Source: Neomegalonema sp.
Lineage (GTDB): Bacteria > Pseudomonadota > Alphaproteobacteria > Rhodobacterales > Rhodobacteraceae
Direction of reading: 5' to 3'
Assembly (NCBI RefSeq): GCF_028688855.1
Contig: NZ_JAQTXI010000011.1
Coordinates: 1-64,000, forward strand
DNA length: 64,000 nucleotides
Position numbers and translations under genes: made by a program. This document shows, piece after piece, positions 45,342 to 54,612 of this stretch; the stretch's first letter is position 1, and every line of letters begins with the position of its first letter. A model generated the notes under the pieces. That model was not told where the DNA came from. It was given only the letters and a program-made list of their open reading frames with translations, and made no database searches.

Positions 45342-45371
45342 CGAATAGGCGCGGATTTTCACTTCCGTCAA
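45342..45371 (-). promoter_or_regulatory. Predicted promoter of the HTH regulator gene
   Basis: On the minus strand TTGACG (45366-45371) is followed after 18 bases by TATTCG (45342-45347), about 47 bases before the GTG start. The -35 box is strong and the -10 box is weak. Confidence 0.45.
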
Positions 45372-45387
45372 GGGGTTGGCCCGAGAC

Positions 45388-45406
45388 TCGCCCCAAATTG
45401 GGGCGA
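45388..45406. promoter_or_regulatory. 19-base palindromic operator candidate
   Basis: TCGCCCCAA and TTGGGGCGA flank a central A. It begins 16 bases upstream of the -35 box of the HTH regulator gene. The size and symmetry suit a dimeric HTH protein; the adjacent regulator is the obvious candidate. Confidence 0.55.
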
Positions 45407-45424
45407 AACGGATCGCGGGTTGCA

Positions 45425-45523
45425 AGAAGGGCGAGGCATGTCCGGAAATTCCCGGAAACGCCCGATCTTGGGCGAAGACCTCCGGCGAAGGGCCCGTTCA
45501 TCGCCTTTTCAAAGGCGTTTTTT
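45425..45523 (+). ncRNA. Candidate small RNA with intrinsic terminator
   Basis: Three hairpins follow one another on the plus strand: TCCGG/CCGGA (45441-45456), CGCCC/GGGCG (45459-45474) and a textbook terminator CGCCTTT/AAAGGCG followed by six T (45502-45523). No plus-strand gene lies upstream that this terminator could serve, as the nearest gene is transcribed the other way. The 5' end is a guess. A short ATG frame starting at 45439 runs through the hairpins and is less convincing. Confidence 0.4.
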
Positions 45524-45904
45524 CATGGTCATAATCACCGCGGATCATGGGCTTCCCCACACCCATGGAGCGCTCGTGGTCCGATGTTCGTTTGCGACGT
45601 CACACCTCGTCCGGCGGAGCGGAAGCGCAAGCTTCGTCGGCAAGGTTTCCTCAAGCGTCCATCGAAGTCGCCCGGACGGCGCGCCGTCGTTCGGGCCGGG
45701 GATGGCCCTTCGTCTTCCGATCCGGCTTCGATGGACGCCCTTTCCGCTCCTGGCCCCGAAGGCGTCCCGACGCCTGACATCTGCGCCTGGATGTCGTGAA
45801 AGAGTCGTTGAAAAACCCCTGAATGAGAAAAAATCGCGTCCCTGCTCCGGAGGGAGCGCCGCGGCGCTTGCCTTTTCGCCGGGGAATCCTTTCATCGCTG
45901 CATC
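45524..45904. other. Leader region of rnr without a visible gene
   Basis: No gene is supported in these 381 bases. A small GAAGC-GCAA-GCTTC hairpin lies near 45622. The last 100 bases are slightly AT-richer (AAAAACCCCTGAATGAG) and may hold the rnr promoter. No ribosome-binding site is seen before the rnr ATG. Confidence 0.4.
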
Positions 45905-48223
45905 ATGAAGAATAAAAAAGAAGACACCCCTCCTTCCCGCGAAGCCCTCCTGGCCTTCCTGCGCGACTCGCCCGCCGCCGCCAACAAGCGCGAGATCGCG
46001 CGGGCCTTCGGGCTCAAGGGCGCCGAACGCATCGCCATGAAGGAGCTGCTCCGCGAGCTCGAAGCCGCCGGAGAGATCTCCAGGGCCGAAGGCCGCCGCT
46101 TCGGAACCGAAGCGGCCCTGCCGCCCCTGACCGGGGCGAAGATCGTCGCGCGCGACGATCAGGGCGATCTGATCGCCGAACCTCTCGAATGGGCGGGCGA
46201 AGGCCCTGCGCCGAAGATCCGCGTGAGCTTCCGCAAGGGCGACGCCGCGCCGGGACTCGGCGGGCGGGTCCTGCTGAAGGTCCAGAAGGCCGGAGACTCC
46301 GATCTGCCCTATGAAGGCCGCGTGGTGCGGATCCTCGAATCCGCGCAACGCATCCTGGCCGTCTATCGGCGCGGCGAGGAGGGCGGACGCGGAGTCCCCG
46401 TCAGCCGCAAGGCCGACACCGAATATCGCGTCGAGGCCGGAGACGAGAACGGCGCCAGAGAGGGCGAACTCGTCGAGCTGGAGGTGAAGCCGGGGCGCGG
46501 CTCCTATGGCCTGCCCCGCGCGAAGGTGGTCGAGCGGCTCGGCGACGTGAGCGCGCCGCGCAGCATCTCGCTGATCGCCATCCACGAGCGCGAGATTCCG
46601 GTGATCTTCCCGGAAGCGGCTCTGGCGGAGGCGGCCAGGGCGGGTCCGGCGCCCATGGCCGACCGCGTCGATCTGCGGGCGGTTCCCTTCGTCACCATCG
46701 ACCCCGCCGACGCCCGCGATCATGACGACGCCGTGGCGGCCATGCCGGACACGGATCCGGGCAATCCCGAGGGCTGGGTGGTCTGGGTCGGCATCGCCGA
46801 CGTGGCCCATTACGTCCGCCCCGGAACGGCCATCGACCGCGAGGCCCGCAAGCGCGGCAATTCGGTCTATTTCCCGGATCGGGTGGTGCCCATGCTGCCG
46901 GATGATCTCTCCGGAGATCTCTGCTCGCTGCATGAGGGCGTCGAGCGCCCGGTGATCGCGCTGAAGATGCGGCTCTCTGCGGATGGCCGCAAGCTGGATC
47001 ACCAGTTTCACCGGGGGATGATCCGCTCATGGGCCAGCCTGACCTACGAGCAGGTGCAGCAGGCCTCCGACGGACTCAAGGGCCACGGGTTGTCCGAGCC
47101 CATGATCGAGGACGTGGTGAAGCCGCTCTACGGGGCCTACGCCTCGGCGGCCCGCGCCCGCGACCGCCGCGCGCCGCTCGACCTCAACCTGCCGGAGCGC
47201 AAGGTCGAGCTGAACGAGGCCGGCCAGGTGACCGCCATCCGCATGCGCGAGCGTCTGGAGGCCCATCGGCTGATCGAGGAGTTCATGATCCTCGCGAACG
47301 TCTGCGCCGCCGAGACTCTGGAGCAGAAGCGTCAGGCTCTGGTGTTCCGGGTGCATGAGGCGCCTTCGCCGGAGAAGCTGGCTTCTTTGCGCGAAACGCT
47401 GGATCAGATCGGCGTCAATCTGGCCAAGGGCCAGAACCTCACGCCGAAGCGCCTGAATGAAGCCCTCGACAAGGTGGCGGGCACCGCCCATGCCGAGGCG
47501 GTGAACATCGCGGTGTTGCGCTCTCAGGCTCAGGCCTATTACGGGCCTGACAATTTCGGACATTTCGGTCTGAATCTGGCGAAATACGCGCATTTCACCT
47601 CGCCGATCCGGCGTTATGCGGATCTGCTGGTGCATCGCGCGCTGATCTCGGCCCATGGCTGGGAGGGCTGGCGCAAGGAAGGCCTCACGCTGGAGGAGGA
47701 GCGCGACCTCGCGGAGATCGCCGAACATATCTCCGAGACCGAGCGTCGGGCCATGGCCGCCGAGCGCGATTCCACGGATCGTTATCTCGCGGCCTATCTC
47801 GAAGACCGCATGGGCGCCGAATTCGAGGGCGTGGTCTCGGGGGTGGCGCGGTTCGGACTCTTCGTGAAGCTCGACGAGACCGGAGCGGACGGGCTCTTGC
47901 CGATCTCCTCTCTGGGGGCGGAGTATTTCACCCATGACCCCGACCGCCATGCGCTGATCGGCTCGCGCACGGGGACGACCTGGCGTCTGGGCGACCGCAT
48001 GCGCGTGCGGCTCGTGGAGGCCACGCCGATCACCGGCGGCCTGCTCTTCGAGCCGGCAGGCGGCTCGGAACGCAGAGCGGGCAGGGCGGGGCTGAAGCCT
48101 CTGGGCCGCACCCCCGGCGAGAAGCCCCATGCGGCGCAAAGGGCTCTGGCGCGCAAGGCCGCCGTGGGCAAGGCCAAGGCGGCGCGTAAGGCGAAGCGGG
48201 CGGGGCCTCCGAAGAAGCGTTAG
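45905..48223 (+). CDS. rnr: Ribonuclease R
   Basis: RNase R is a processive 3'-5' exoribonuclease that degrades structured RNA. The 772-residue protein has an N-terminal winged-helix-like part (REALLAFLRDSPAAANKREI), cold-shock-type domains (about 75-215), the RNB catalytic domain with DPADARDHDD at 266-275, and a C-terminal S1 domain (EFEGVVSGVARFGLFVKLDE). The final 50 residues are basic, as in other RNase R proteins. The stop overlaps that of the convergent gene by a few bases. No terminator separates them. Confidence 0.95.
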   Translation: MKNKKEDTPPSREALLAFLRDSPAAANKREIARAFGLKGAERIAMKELLRELEAAGEISRAEGRRFGTEAALPPLTGAKIVARDDQGDLIAEPLEWAGEGPAPKIRVSFRKGDAAPGLGGRVLLKVQKAGDSDLPYEGRVVRILESAQRILAVYRRGEEGGRGVPVSRKADTEYRVEAGDENGAREGELVELEVKPGRGSYGLPRAKVVERLGDVSAPRSISLIAIHEREIPVIFPEAALAEAARAGPAPMADRVDLRAVPFVTIDPADARDHDDAVAAMPDTDPGNPEGWVVWVGIADVAHYVRPGTAIDREARKRGNSVYFPDRVVPMLPDDLSGDLCSLHEGVERPVIALKMRLSADGRKLDHQFHRGMIRSWASLTYEQVQQASDGLKGHGLSEPMIEDVVKPLYGAYASAARARDRRAPLDLNLPERKVELNEAGQVTAIRMRERLEAHRLIEEFMILANVCAAETLEQKRQALVFRVHEAPSPEKLASLRETLDQIGVNLAKGQNLTPKRLNEALDKVAGTAHAEAVNIAVLRSQAQAYYGPDNFGHFGLNLAKYAHFTSPIRRYADLLVHRALISAHGWEGWRKEGLTLEEERDLAEIAEHISETERRAMAAERDSTDRYLAAYLEDRMGAEFEGVVSGVARFGLFVKLDETGADGLLPISSLGAEYFTHDPDRHALIGSRTGTTWRLGDRMRVRLVEATPITGGLLFEPAGGSERRAGRAGLKPLGRTPGEKPHAAQRALARKAAVGKAKAARKAKRAGPPKKR

Positions 48224-49320
48224 GCCCCTTCGACCGCAGGAGCCGGGGCGCTCTGGATGTATTTCAGGGCGGTGTTGCGGAGCCTCTCGGCGAAGGCGTG
48301 GATGCCGTCCACGCCTTCGATCTGCACCCGCTCCTCCTTTTCGCCGTCGAAGAGGCCGAGGTGCTTCACGGCCCTGTTGAAGTGCATTCTCGCCAGAGGA
48401 CGCCTGTTGTTGTCGTCGATCAGCACGCCGCAATAGGACTTCTGATCCCGGATATGGACGCGGCCCGGATTGATCACGCTGGCGACGATGGCCTTGATCG
48501 TGATGAAGCCCGCCAGCTCCTCCGGCGTCGTGGCGATCTGCTCTTCCTGCGCGGGAGGCGTCTCCGGGGCCTCCGCCTCCGGAGCGGCGGGCTGATCCTT
48601 GCGCGAGGCGCTTTCGAGCGCGGAGGAGATCCTGTCCTGCACGGAATCGCGGATGAACTCCCGGAAGGCGCCCTTGAGCAATTCCCGATACTGATCGAGA
48701 ATCTGCGCGGTGAATCTGCCGGAATGCACGCCCGAGGACAGGACCCTCACGAAATCATCGGAGGGCGTTTCGATCTGCTTCTGGATTTCGGCCCTCAGAA
48801 GCGCGGTGTATTTCAGCCGCTCGGCGTTGGCGAGAATGCCTTCCTCGTCGAAGCCCGCCCTTTCGAACTTCTTGAGCTCGTTCAGAAGGGGGCCATGCGG
48901 CTCCAGCAGATCGACGGTCAGGAAGGGGAGGGCGTCGAGTTTGTTGGGACTCTCCAGATCGCTGTGGAACTGGAAGAATCTTCCGTTCGTCAGGATGGCG
49001 AATTTCGCATCCGTCACCGAGAAATACCGGTAGAGCTGCGCGAGGTGGATGGGCGCCAGCACGGTCGTGAGCGGCTTGCATTCGATGAGGATGCGGATCT
49101 TGTCGTCGATGCGGATCGCGTAATCGACCTTCTCGCCTTTCTTCCCGACGGCGTCGGCGGTGAATTCCGGAACGACTTCCCGGGGATTGAAGACGTCGTA
49201 ACCCAGAGCGCGCAGGAAGGGCAGGACGACCGCCGTCTTGACGGCTTCCTCCGTCAGCATGGTCTCCGCGTGTTCACGAATTCTTCCGGTCAGTTCTCGC
49301 AGAGCCAGGTCCATGTTCAT
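48220..49320 (-). CDS. Orphan HsdR_N-like restriction-endonuclease-fold protein
   Basis: The 366-residue protein begins like the N-terminal nuclease domain of type I restriction enzymes. VVLPFLRALGYDVFNPREVVPE is followed by the PD-(D/E)xK motif D67...E80-C-K82 (DYAIR, ILIECKP). A helical middle and a C-terminal domain rich in charged residues follow (ITIKAIVASVINPGRVHIRD). No helicase domain, HsdM or HsdS is present here. Such stand-alone proteins occur widely and their role (defence, repair or phage-derived) is unsettled. ATG 49320 has AAGG about nine bases before it. GC content is somewhat lower than the flanks, suggesting transfer. Confidence 0.8.
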   Translation of the reverse strand: MNMDLALRELTGRIREHAETMLTEEAVKTAVVLPFLRALGYDVFNPREVVPEFTADAVGKKGEKVDYAIRIDDKIRILIECKPLTTVLAPIHLAQLYRYFSVTDAKFAILTNGRFFQFHSDLESPNKLDALPFLTVDLLEPHGPLLNELKKFERAGFDEEGILANAERLKYTALLRAEIQKQIETPSDDFVRVLSSGVHSGRFTAQILDQYRELLKGAFREFIRDSVQDRISSALESASRKDQPAAPEAEAPETPPAQEEQIATTPEELAGFITIKAIVASVINPGRVHIRDQKSYCGVLIDDNNRRPLARMHFNRAVKHLGLFDGEKEERVQIEGVDGIHAFAERLRNTALKYIQSAPAPAVEGA

Positions 49321-49443
49321 GTTCGCCGCCTTGGGGGTGCAACTGGAATCAGTCGTCACGACGCTGATGTCCCACCCATAGGCGCGAAGACGGGGATCTG
49401 CAACAGGGCGGATGAATCCGCCCCGCCGCAAGATCCCGGATCG

Positions 49444-50412
49444 TCAATCGATGGGGGCGTCCTCGAAGAGGCGCGAAACCGAATCGTAATCGGCGGTGCT
49501 CTCGATGGCCGCCGCCAGCATCGGCGCGATGCTCGCCACATGCACCTTCTTCGAAGCCAGAGTCGCCGCCGTCGGCTGGATCGTGTCGGTGATCCACAGG
49601 CTCTCCAGAGCCGAGCCCTCCACGCGCTTCACCGCCTCGCCCGAGAGCACGCCATGCGTGCAATAGGCGTGCACGCTGGCCGCGCCCCGCTCCTTCAGGG
49701 CCTCCGCCGCCTTGCAGAGAGTCCCCGCCGTATCCACGATGTCGTCGAAGAGGATGCAGGCCCGGCCCGTCACGTCGCCGATCACCTGCATCGACTCGAC
49801 TTCGCCCGCCTTCTCGCGGCGCTTGTCGATCACCGCCAGATCCGCGTTGATCTTCTTGGCGAAGGTGCGCGCCCGCACCACGCCGCCCACGTCCGGAGAC
49901 ACCACCATCAGCCGGTCCCGCGAGCTGAAGTTCTTCAGCGCATGCCGCGCGAAGACCGGAACCGCGAAGAGATTGTCCACCGGAATGTCGAAGAAGCCCT
50001 GGATCTGGAGCGCGTGCAGATCCACGGTCAGGATGCGGTCGGCCCCGGCGTGGGTGATCATGTTCGACACCAGCTTGGCGCTGATCGGCGTGCGCGGCGC
50101 GGATTTGCGATCCTGACGGGCGTAGCCGAAATAGGGGATCACCGCCGTGATCCGTCCCGCCGAAGCCCGGCGCAGGGCGTCGGTGATGATCAGCAGCTCC
50201 ATCAGGTTGTCGTTGGCGGGCGAGGAGGTCGACTGGATCACGAAGACGTCGTCGCCGCGCATGTTCTCGGAGATCTCGACCCAGACCTCTCCGTCCGAGA
50301 AGCGCTTGACCTCGCTCGGCACGAGGTGGCGGTGGAGCTTCTCGGCGATCTTGGCCGCGAGCGGGCGATTGGCGTTGCCCGTGATGAGCTTCAGGTCGGG
50401 ATTGGGCTTCAT
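49444..50412 (-). CDS. prs: Ribose-phosphate pyrophosphokinase
   Basis: Prs makes PRPP from ribose 5-phosphate and ATP for nucleotide, histidine and tryptophan synthesis. The 322-residue class I enzyme shows the N-terminal [11 protein letters not shown], the catalytic-loop region around [18 protein letters not shown], the signature [12 protein letters not shown], and the PRPP-binding loop DDIVDTAGT. The start ATG 50412 fits the family. It lies downstream of panC on the same strand with a 155-base gap. Confidence 0.97.
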   Translation of the reverse strand: MKPNPDLKLITGNANRPLAAKIAEKLHRHLVPSEVKRFSDGEVWVEISENMRGDDVFVIQSTSSPANDNLMELLIITDALRRASAGRITAVIPYFGYARQDRKSAPRTPISAKLVSNMITHAGADRILTVDLHALQIQGFFDIPVDNLFAVPVFARHALKNFSSRDRLMVVSPDVGGVVRARTFAKKINADLAVIDKRREKAGEVESMQVIGDVTGRACILFDDIVDTAGTLCKAAEALKERGAASVHAYCTHGVLSGEAVKRVEGSALESLWITDTIQPTAATLASKKVHVASIAPMLAAAIESTADYDSVSRLFEDAPID

Positions 50413-50567
50413 GGCGGAGGTCGGAGCCTTTTTGCTGCGCCGCCCGCTGGCGAAAGGCGGCGCGGGCCTCCTACCAAAGCGGAGGGGCGCTTGTAAACGC
50501 TCACGGGCCGGGGCGCGACGTTTTCAACCCCTGCTTCCGGAGAGGGCGCCCCGCCGCTCCGGCGGCT

Positions 50568-51443
50568 TCAGGGCGCGCCGACGGGCAGATTGTCGATCAG
50601 ACGCGCCTTGCCCAGATGCGCCGCCGCGAAGATCCGCGCCGGACGCGACGGATCCCAGATCTTCACCGGAGCCAGGCTTTCGGCGTCGCGCACCTCCAGA
50701 TAGTCGATCTTCGCGAAGCCGGCCTCGCGCAGGGCCTGGGCGGCCGCCTCGGAGGCGGCGTCGGCGGGCGCGCCCCGCGCCACATAGGCCGCGGCGCCCG
50801 CCAGCGCCTTGTTGAGCTTGCCCGCGATGCGGCGCTCTTCGGGCGTCAGGTAGCGGTTGCGCGAGGACATGGCCAGGCCGTCCGCCTCGCGGCGGGTCGG
50901 GGCGCCGAGAATCCGCACCGGCATGTCCAGATCGCGCACCATGCGGCGGATCATCGTCAGCTGCTGCCAGTCCTTCTCGCCGAAGACCGCGACGTCCGGC
51001 AGGGCCTGGTTGAACAGCTTGGCCACCACCGTGGCCACGCCGTCGAAATGGCCGGGGCGCCGCGCGCCGCAGAGCGACTCCGTGACCTCGCCCACCGAGA
51101 CGATGGTGGCGAAATCGGCCGGATACATCTCCTGGACCGTGGGGGCGTAGAGCAGGTCGCATTCCACCCGGGCCAGAAGACGCGCGTCCTCGGCCTCCTG
51201 GCGGGGATAGGAGCCGAAATCCTCGTGAGGAGCGAACTGGGTCGGATTCACGAAGATCGAGGCCACCACCCGCTCGGCTTCGCGGCGCGCGGCCTCGATG
51301 AGCGACAGGTGGCCGTCATGGAGCGCCCCCATGGTGGGCACGAGCGCCACGCGCTCGCCTTCGGCGCGCCAGCGACGCACCCGGGCGCGCAGATCCGCCG
51401 CCGTGCGCACGATCGGCAAAGGCGCGAAGACCGAATCGACCAT
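50568..51443 (-). CDS. panC: Pantoate-beta-alanine ligase
   Basis: PanC joins pantoate and beta-alanine with ATP to make pantothenate, the precursor of coenzyme A. Nucleotidyltransferase motifs are PTMGALHDGHLSL (HxGH), FVNPTQFAP, the FGEKDWQQL segment and MSSRNRYL (KMSKS-like). The length of 291 residues is normal. GGAGG lies nine bases before ATG 51443. PanB is not adjacent. Confidence 0.96.
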   Translation of the reverse strand: MVDSVFAPLPIVRTAADLRARVRRWRAEGERVALVPTMGALHDGHLSLIEAARREAERVVASIFVNPTQFAPHEDFGSYPRQEAEDARLLARVECDLLYAPTVQEMYPADFATIVSVGEVTESLCGARRPGHFDGVATVVAKLFNQALPDVAVFGEKDWQQLTMIRRMVRDLDMPVRILGAPTRREADGLAMSSRNRYLTPEERRIAGKLNKALAGAAAYVARGAPADAASEAAAQALREAGFAKIDYLEVRDAESLAPVKIWDPSRPARIFAAAHLGKARLIDNLPVGAP

Positions 51444-51539
51444 GAACGAAATCCTCCCCCGGCTCGGGGCGGGGCATAGCAGGTTTCGGGCGCGCGCGAA
51501 AGGCGAAGCCCGCGCCCGAAGCCCCGGAAGAGGGAAGCC

Positions 51540-51932
51540 TCAGGCCGAGAGGATCGCCGCGATCTGGACGTTGTTCGCCACCACCATGGCCGTGACCACC
51601 GTCATCACCGCCATGATCGACAGCACCATCCGGTTCGGAGACCACACGATCATCGCGGCCACCAGAGCATGCGCCATCGCCTTGGGCACGAACCAGAAGG
51701 GCCCGAGGCTGTCCTGAAGCCAGCGCATGGCGCCGTTGACCTCGAAGGCGCCATGGCTGAGCGCCCAGTTGGTCGAGAGCGCGTCGCAGATCCCGACCAG
51801 CATGAACATCCCCGCCACCAGACGCCCCGTGCGGGCCAGGTCGACGTCGGAGCGGGCCTTCTCGGCGAGGCGATGATAGCGCGCGTATCTGTTCTGCATG
51901 GCTCTGGCGACGATCCTCAAAGGTTGCTCCAT
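51540..51932 (-). CDS. Small membrane protein, DUF5658-like
   Basis: The 130-residue protein has a basic N-terminus and four hydrophobic segments. The pattern LVGICDALSTNWALSHGAFEVNGAM (split: DALSTNWALSHGAFEVNG) with D, T, E and N at set places, followed by a lysine before the third helix (FVPKAMAHALVA), matches the DUF5658 type of small membrane proteins. Function unknown. GGGAG lies eight bases before ATG 51932. It is transcribed in the same direction as panC. Confidence 0.72.
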   Translation of the reverse strand: MEQPLRIVARAMQNRYARYHRLAEKARSDVDLARTGRLVAGMFMLVGICDALSTNWALSHGAFEVNGAMRWLQDSLGPFWFVPKAMAHALVAAMIVWSPNRMVLSIMAVMTVVTAMVVANNVQIAAILSA

Positions 51933-52162
51933 GACGATCTCTCCCTGCGCCCTAAGGTTCTGTGAACGACGGGAGAGGAAGCAAGGGACGGGCCGTCCGA
52001 TCCTGCGCCGGAACGGGACCGGCGGCGCGCGCCTGGTAACCATCCATGTCCCTGAAGGAGCTCGGGAGGGGCGCCGAAGCGCCGCGGAGCTCCGGCGGAA
52101 GTCCCGCGCAGGCGCCGCCGCGCGCCGCCTCGGGCGGCGGGGCGCGTGCCATTCCGGAGCGA

Positions 52163-52936
52163 TCACGAAAGCGCGTCGATCTCCTTCAGGGTTTCCTCCA
52201 GCAGCGCGAGTTCGGCCGGTTCGCTCAGGCGATGCCCGGCGCCCCGGATCAGGATCAACCGCGCGTCGGGGCTCTCCAGATGCTCCAGCAGGGCGAGCGC
52301 CGTCGAGACGGGCACTTCCGAATCGGCCGTCCCCTGGAGCAGGCGGACCGGGCCGGAGATCGCCAGAGGAGAGCGCAACACCAGATTCTCCCGACCGTCC
52401 TCGATCAGGCGGCGGGTGTAGACGGTCGGACGCTCCGGATCATGGGGATTGCGCACCACGACGCGCCCTTGCGCCGCCATTTCGGCGTGCTGGGCGGCGG
52501 TCATGCGGCGGGCGACGAGATCCTCTGTGAAGTCGGGGGCCGCCGCCACGCCGAGGAAGCCCGCCACGCGCTCCGGACGGGCGCGCGCCAGCAGAAGCCC
52601 GATCCAGCCGCCCATCGAACTGCCGACGAGAATCTGCGGGCCTTCGGTCAGGGCGTCGAAGAGGTCGAGGGCGTCGCGGGCCCAGTCGCCGAGGCATCCT
52701 TCCTCGAAGAGCCCCGAGGAGGCGCCATGTCCGGTGTAGTCGAGGCGCAGGAAGGCGCGGCCCTCGCGGAGGGCCCAGGCGTCCAGAGCCAGGGCCTTGG
52801 AGCCGGTCATGTCCGACTGGAAGCCCCCGAGGAAGACCACGCCCGGCCTTCCGGCCTGCGCCGCGGAGGCCGCGCGGCGGACATGGGCGAGACGGCGTCC
52901 GTCGGGGGCGGCGAAGAAGGCGGGGGCTTCGGTCAT
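52163..52936 (-). CDS. Alpha/beta hydrolase, ABHD10-like
   Basis: The 257-residue enzyme has the alpha/beta-hydrolase fold with nucleophile elbow VGSSMGGW, an early oxyanion segment GGFQSDMTGSKA, a late aspartate (LLQGTADSEVP) and a histidine (GAGHRLSEP). FQSDMTGSKA and the GSSMGGW elbow are those of the ABHD10 / palmitoyl-thioesterase group, which removes acyl groups from proteins or hydrolyses acyl glucuronides in mitochondria. The bacterial substrate is unknown. AGGAG lies eight bases before ATG 52936. Confidence 0.88.
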   Translation of the reverse strand: MTEAPAFFAAPDGRRLAHVRRAASAAQAGRPGVVFLGGFQSDMTGSKALALDAWALREGRAFLRLDYTGHGASSGLFEEGCLGDWARDALDLFDALTEGPQILVGSSMGGWIGLLLARARPERVAGFLGVAAAPDFTEDLVARRMTAAQHAEMAAQGRVVVRNPHDPERPTVYTRRLIEDGRENLVLRSPLAISGPVRLLQGTADSEVPVSTALALLEHLESPDARLILIRGAGHRLSEPAELALLEETLKEIDALS

Positions 52937-53166
52937 GTCCGGGACTCCTGAAGGGATGGGGCGGCCGGGAGGCGCTTCGAAGGCCGCGTCCTCCGGCTGC
53001 GGAGCCTGCGTCCTTCCTGCGACTTCGTGATCGCTTGTGAAGAGGGCGGCGGGCGTGAGCCTTGCGGCTGCAAGGGTTTTTCGGCATCTTCGCGCCAAAA
53101 TCAATGGACTCCCGCGCCCTGCGCGCCGGTCCTTCTCCGCAGATCCCAGCCGAGGCCGCTCCCCCC

Positions 53167-54501
53167 ATGCGCCAGCCCCGTCAGCCCCGCCGTTTCGCCC
53201 GATTCTTCGCCAGCCTGCTCGCGCTCGGCGCGGCGGCCCTCGCAGCGCCCCAGAAGACGGAGGCGGCCGTCTGGACCGCGACCAACCAGTGGGACGAGAA
53301 CTGGGAGCGCCTCTATGTGGACTGGGTCCGCGACGCCTTCCACAAGGATTACTTCCACAACTCCGCCGACCGCCTGACCTTCGGCCTGGAGCTGGATTGC
53401 GCCGACGCCATCTACACCATGCGCATCCTCTTCGCCCACAGGAACGGCCTGCCCTTCGTCATCAACGCGCCGGGCGGCAAGGGCGTGCTCAGCAACGAGA
53501 CGACCCGCTGGGACAACTATCGCCCGACCCTCCGCGAGGAGCAGGACGACGGCAGATGGACCACCTATCAGGGCCCCGTCTATGACGACCAGCAGAAGCT
53601 GCGCGCCTTCATCGAGCATGTGAACGAAGCGACCGTCACCTGGTCTCTGGTCAACGACACCTATCCGGTGGCGCTCTCGGAGGTGCGTCCGGGCGACATC
53701 TACCTGATCCCCGGGACTCACGCCTACATCGTCAAGGACATCGCCCCGACCGGCGCCATGACCACCCTTTCGGCCTCCAGCCCCAAGGCCTGGCGCCCCA
53801 TGGCCGTCGTCGACAACTTCCCCTCCGAAGTGCCCAAGGACGCCAGCAACCGCGACGGCTATCGCCGCTTCAAGCCCGAAGCCCATCTGCGCACGGCTCC
53901 GGCGCGGGTGCCCGGCGCCAGCCTGGAGCAATGGAGCGTGGCGAAATCGGTGGGCGGCGACTGGTCGGCCTTCGCCATGGCCACCCAGGAGGCCCTCGCG
54001 AAGATCCAGGAGACCTTCCCCCAGAAGGCCGAACGCCTCTTCGGCACGCTCTGCAATTACGCGATCCAGCGCGTGGACGTGGTCAACATCGCCCTCGACG
54101 CCCTGCGCCGCAAGGAGGAGAACCACGGCTCCAGCTGCTTCGGCGCGGGCGAATACGGCGAATACTCCACCCCCACCCGCGACGCCAAGCTGGCCGGACA
54201 TTTCCGCGTCCTCCAGACCCTGACGCAGGATCCCCAGTGGGGCGCCCAGGACTTCCCCGCCAAAAGGGCGATCCAGTCGGTCTTCGCGCGGGGCGGCGGC
54301 GCCCTGAACGACGAGGAGATGATCGCCGCCTGCGCCGTGCCCTTCGACTACATGGGCGGACGCCGGATGGATCTGCGTCAGCTGCGCGAGGCCGTCGAGG
54401 CCAGGCGCGTGGCCTCGGATCCGCATGCGCCGCTCGACTACCGCTGGGGCGTGGCCGGACAGGCCTGGCGTCCGACCTGCCCTTCGGCGCGCGGAAGCTG
54501 A
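53167..54501 (+). CDS. Secreted protein with NlpC/P60-like Cys-His pattern
   Basis: The 444-residue protein has a signal peptide (about residues 1-33, hydrophobic core FASLLALGAAALAA). The segment LELDCADAIYTMRILFAHRNGLPF places C78 at the start of a helix, and RPGDIYLIPGTHAYIVKD places H185 in a strand about 107 residues later. This resembles NlpC/P60-type amidases, but the usual third polar residue is not clear, so activity is only suggested. The C-terminal half is helical and lacks recognised motifs. The start could be further upstream (53104 or 53062). ccmA follows after 110 bases. Family not firmly recognised. Confidence 0.65.
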   Translation: MRQPRQPRRFARFFASLLALGAAALAAPQKTEAAVWTATNQWDENWERLYVDWVRDAFHKDYFHNSADRLTFGLELDCADAIYTMRILFAHRNGLPFVINAPGGKGVLSNETTRWDNYRPTLREEQDDGRWTTYQGPVYDDQQKLRAFIEHVNEATVTWSLVNDTYPVALSEVRPGDIYLIPGTHAYIVKDIAPTGAMTTLSASSPKAWRPMAVVDNFPSEVPKDASNRDGYRRFKPEAHLRTAPARVPGASLEQWSVAKSVGGDWSAFAMATQEALAKIQETFPQKAERLFGTLCNYAIQRVDVVNIALDALRRKEENHGSSCFGAGEYGEYSTPTRDAKLAGHFRVLQTLTQDPQWGAQDFPAKRAIQSVFARGGGALNDEEMIAACAVPFDYMGGRRMDLRQLREAVEARRVASDPHAPLDYRWGVAGQAWRPTCPSARGS

Positions 54502-54612
54502 GCCGCAAGCCGCAGGACGGGCGAGAAACTCGCGCCCTCGCGGAGGATTTCGGTTAGAAGCGCCTCCGCGGATCTCTGGTCCGCGGAGGTTTCCTTTGCG
54601 CGGAGGGCGTCT

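Noticed and set aside
45439..45908. Possible small protein starting MSGNSRKRP in the gap before rnr
   Set aside because: The frame runs through a strong terminator and three hairpins and then has no family-like composition; a structured RNA is a better explanation.
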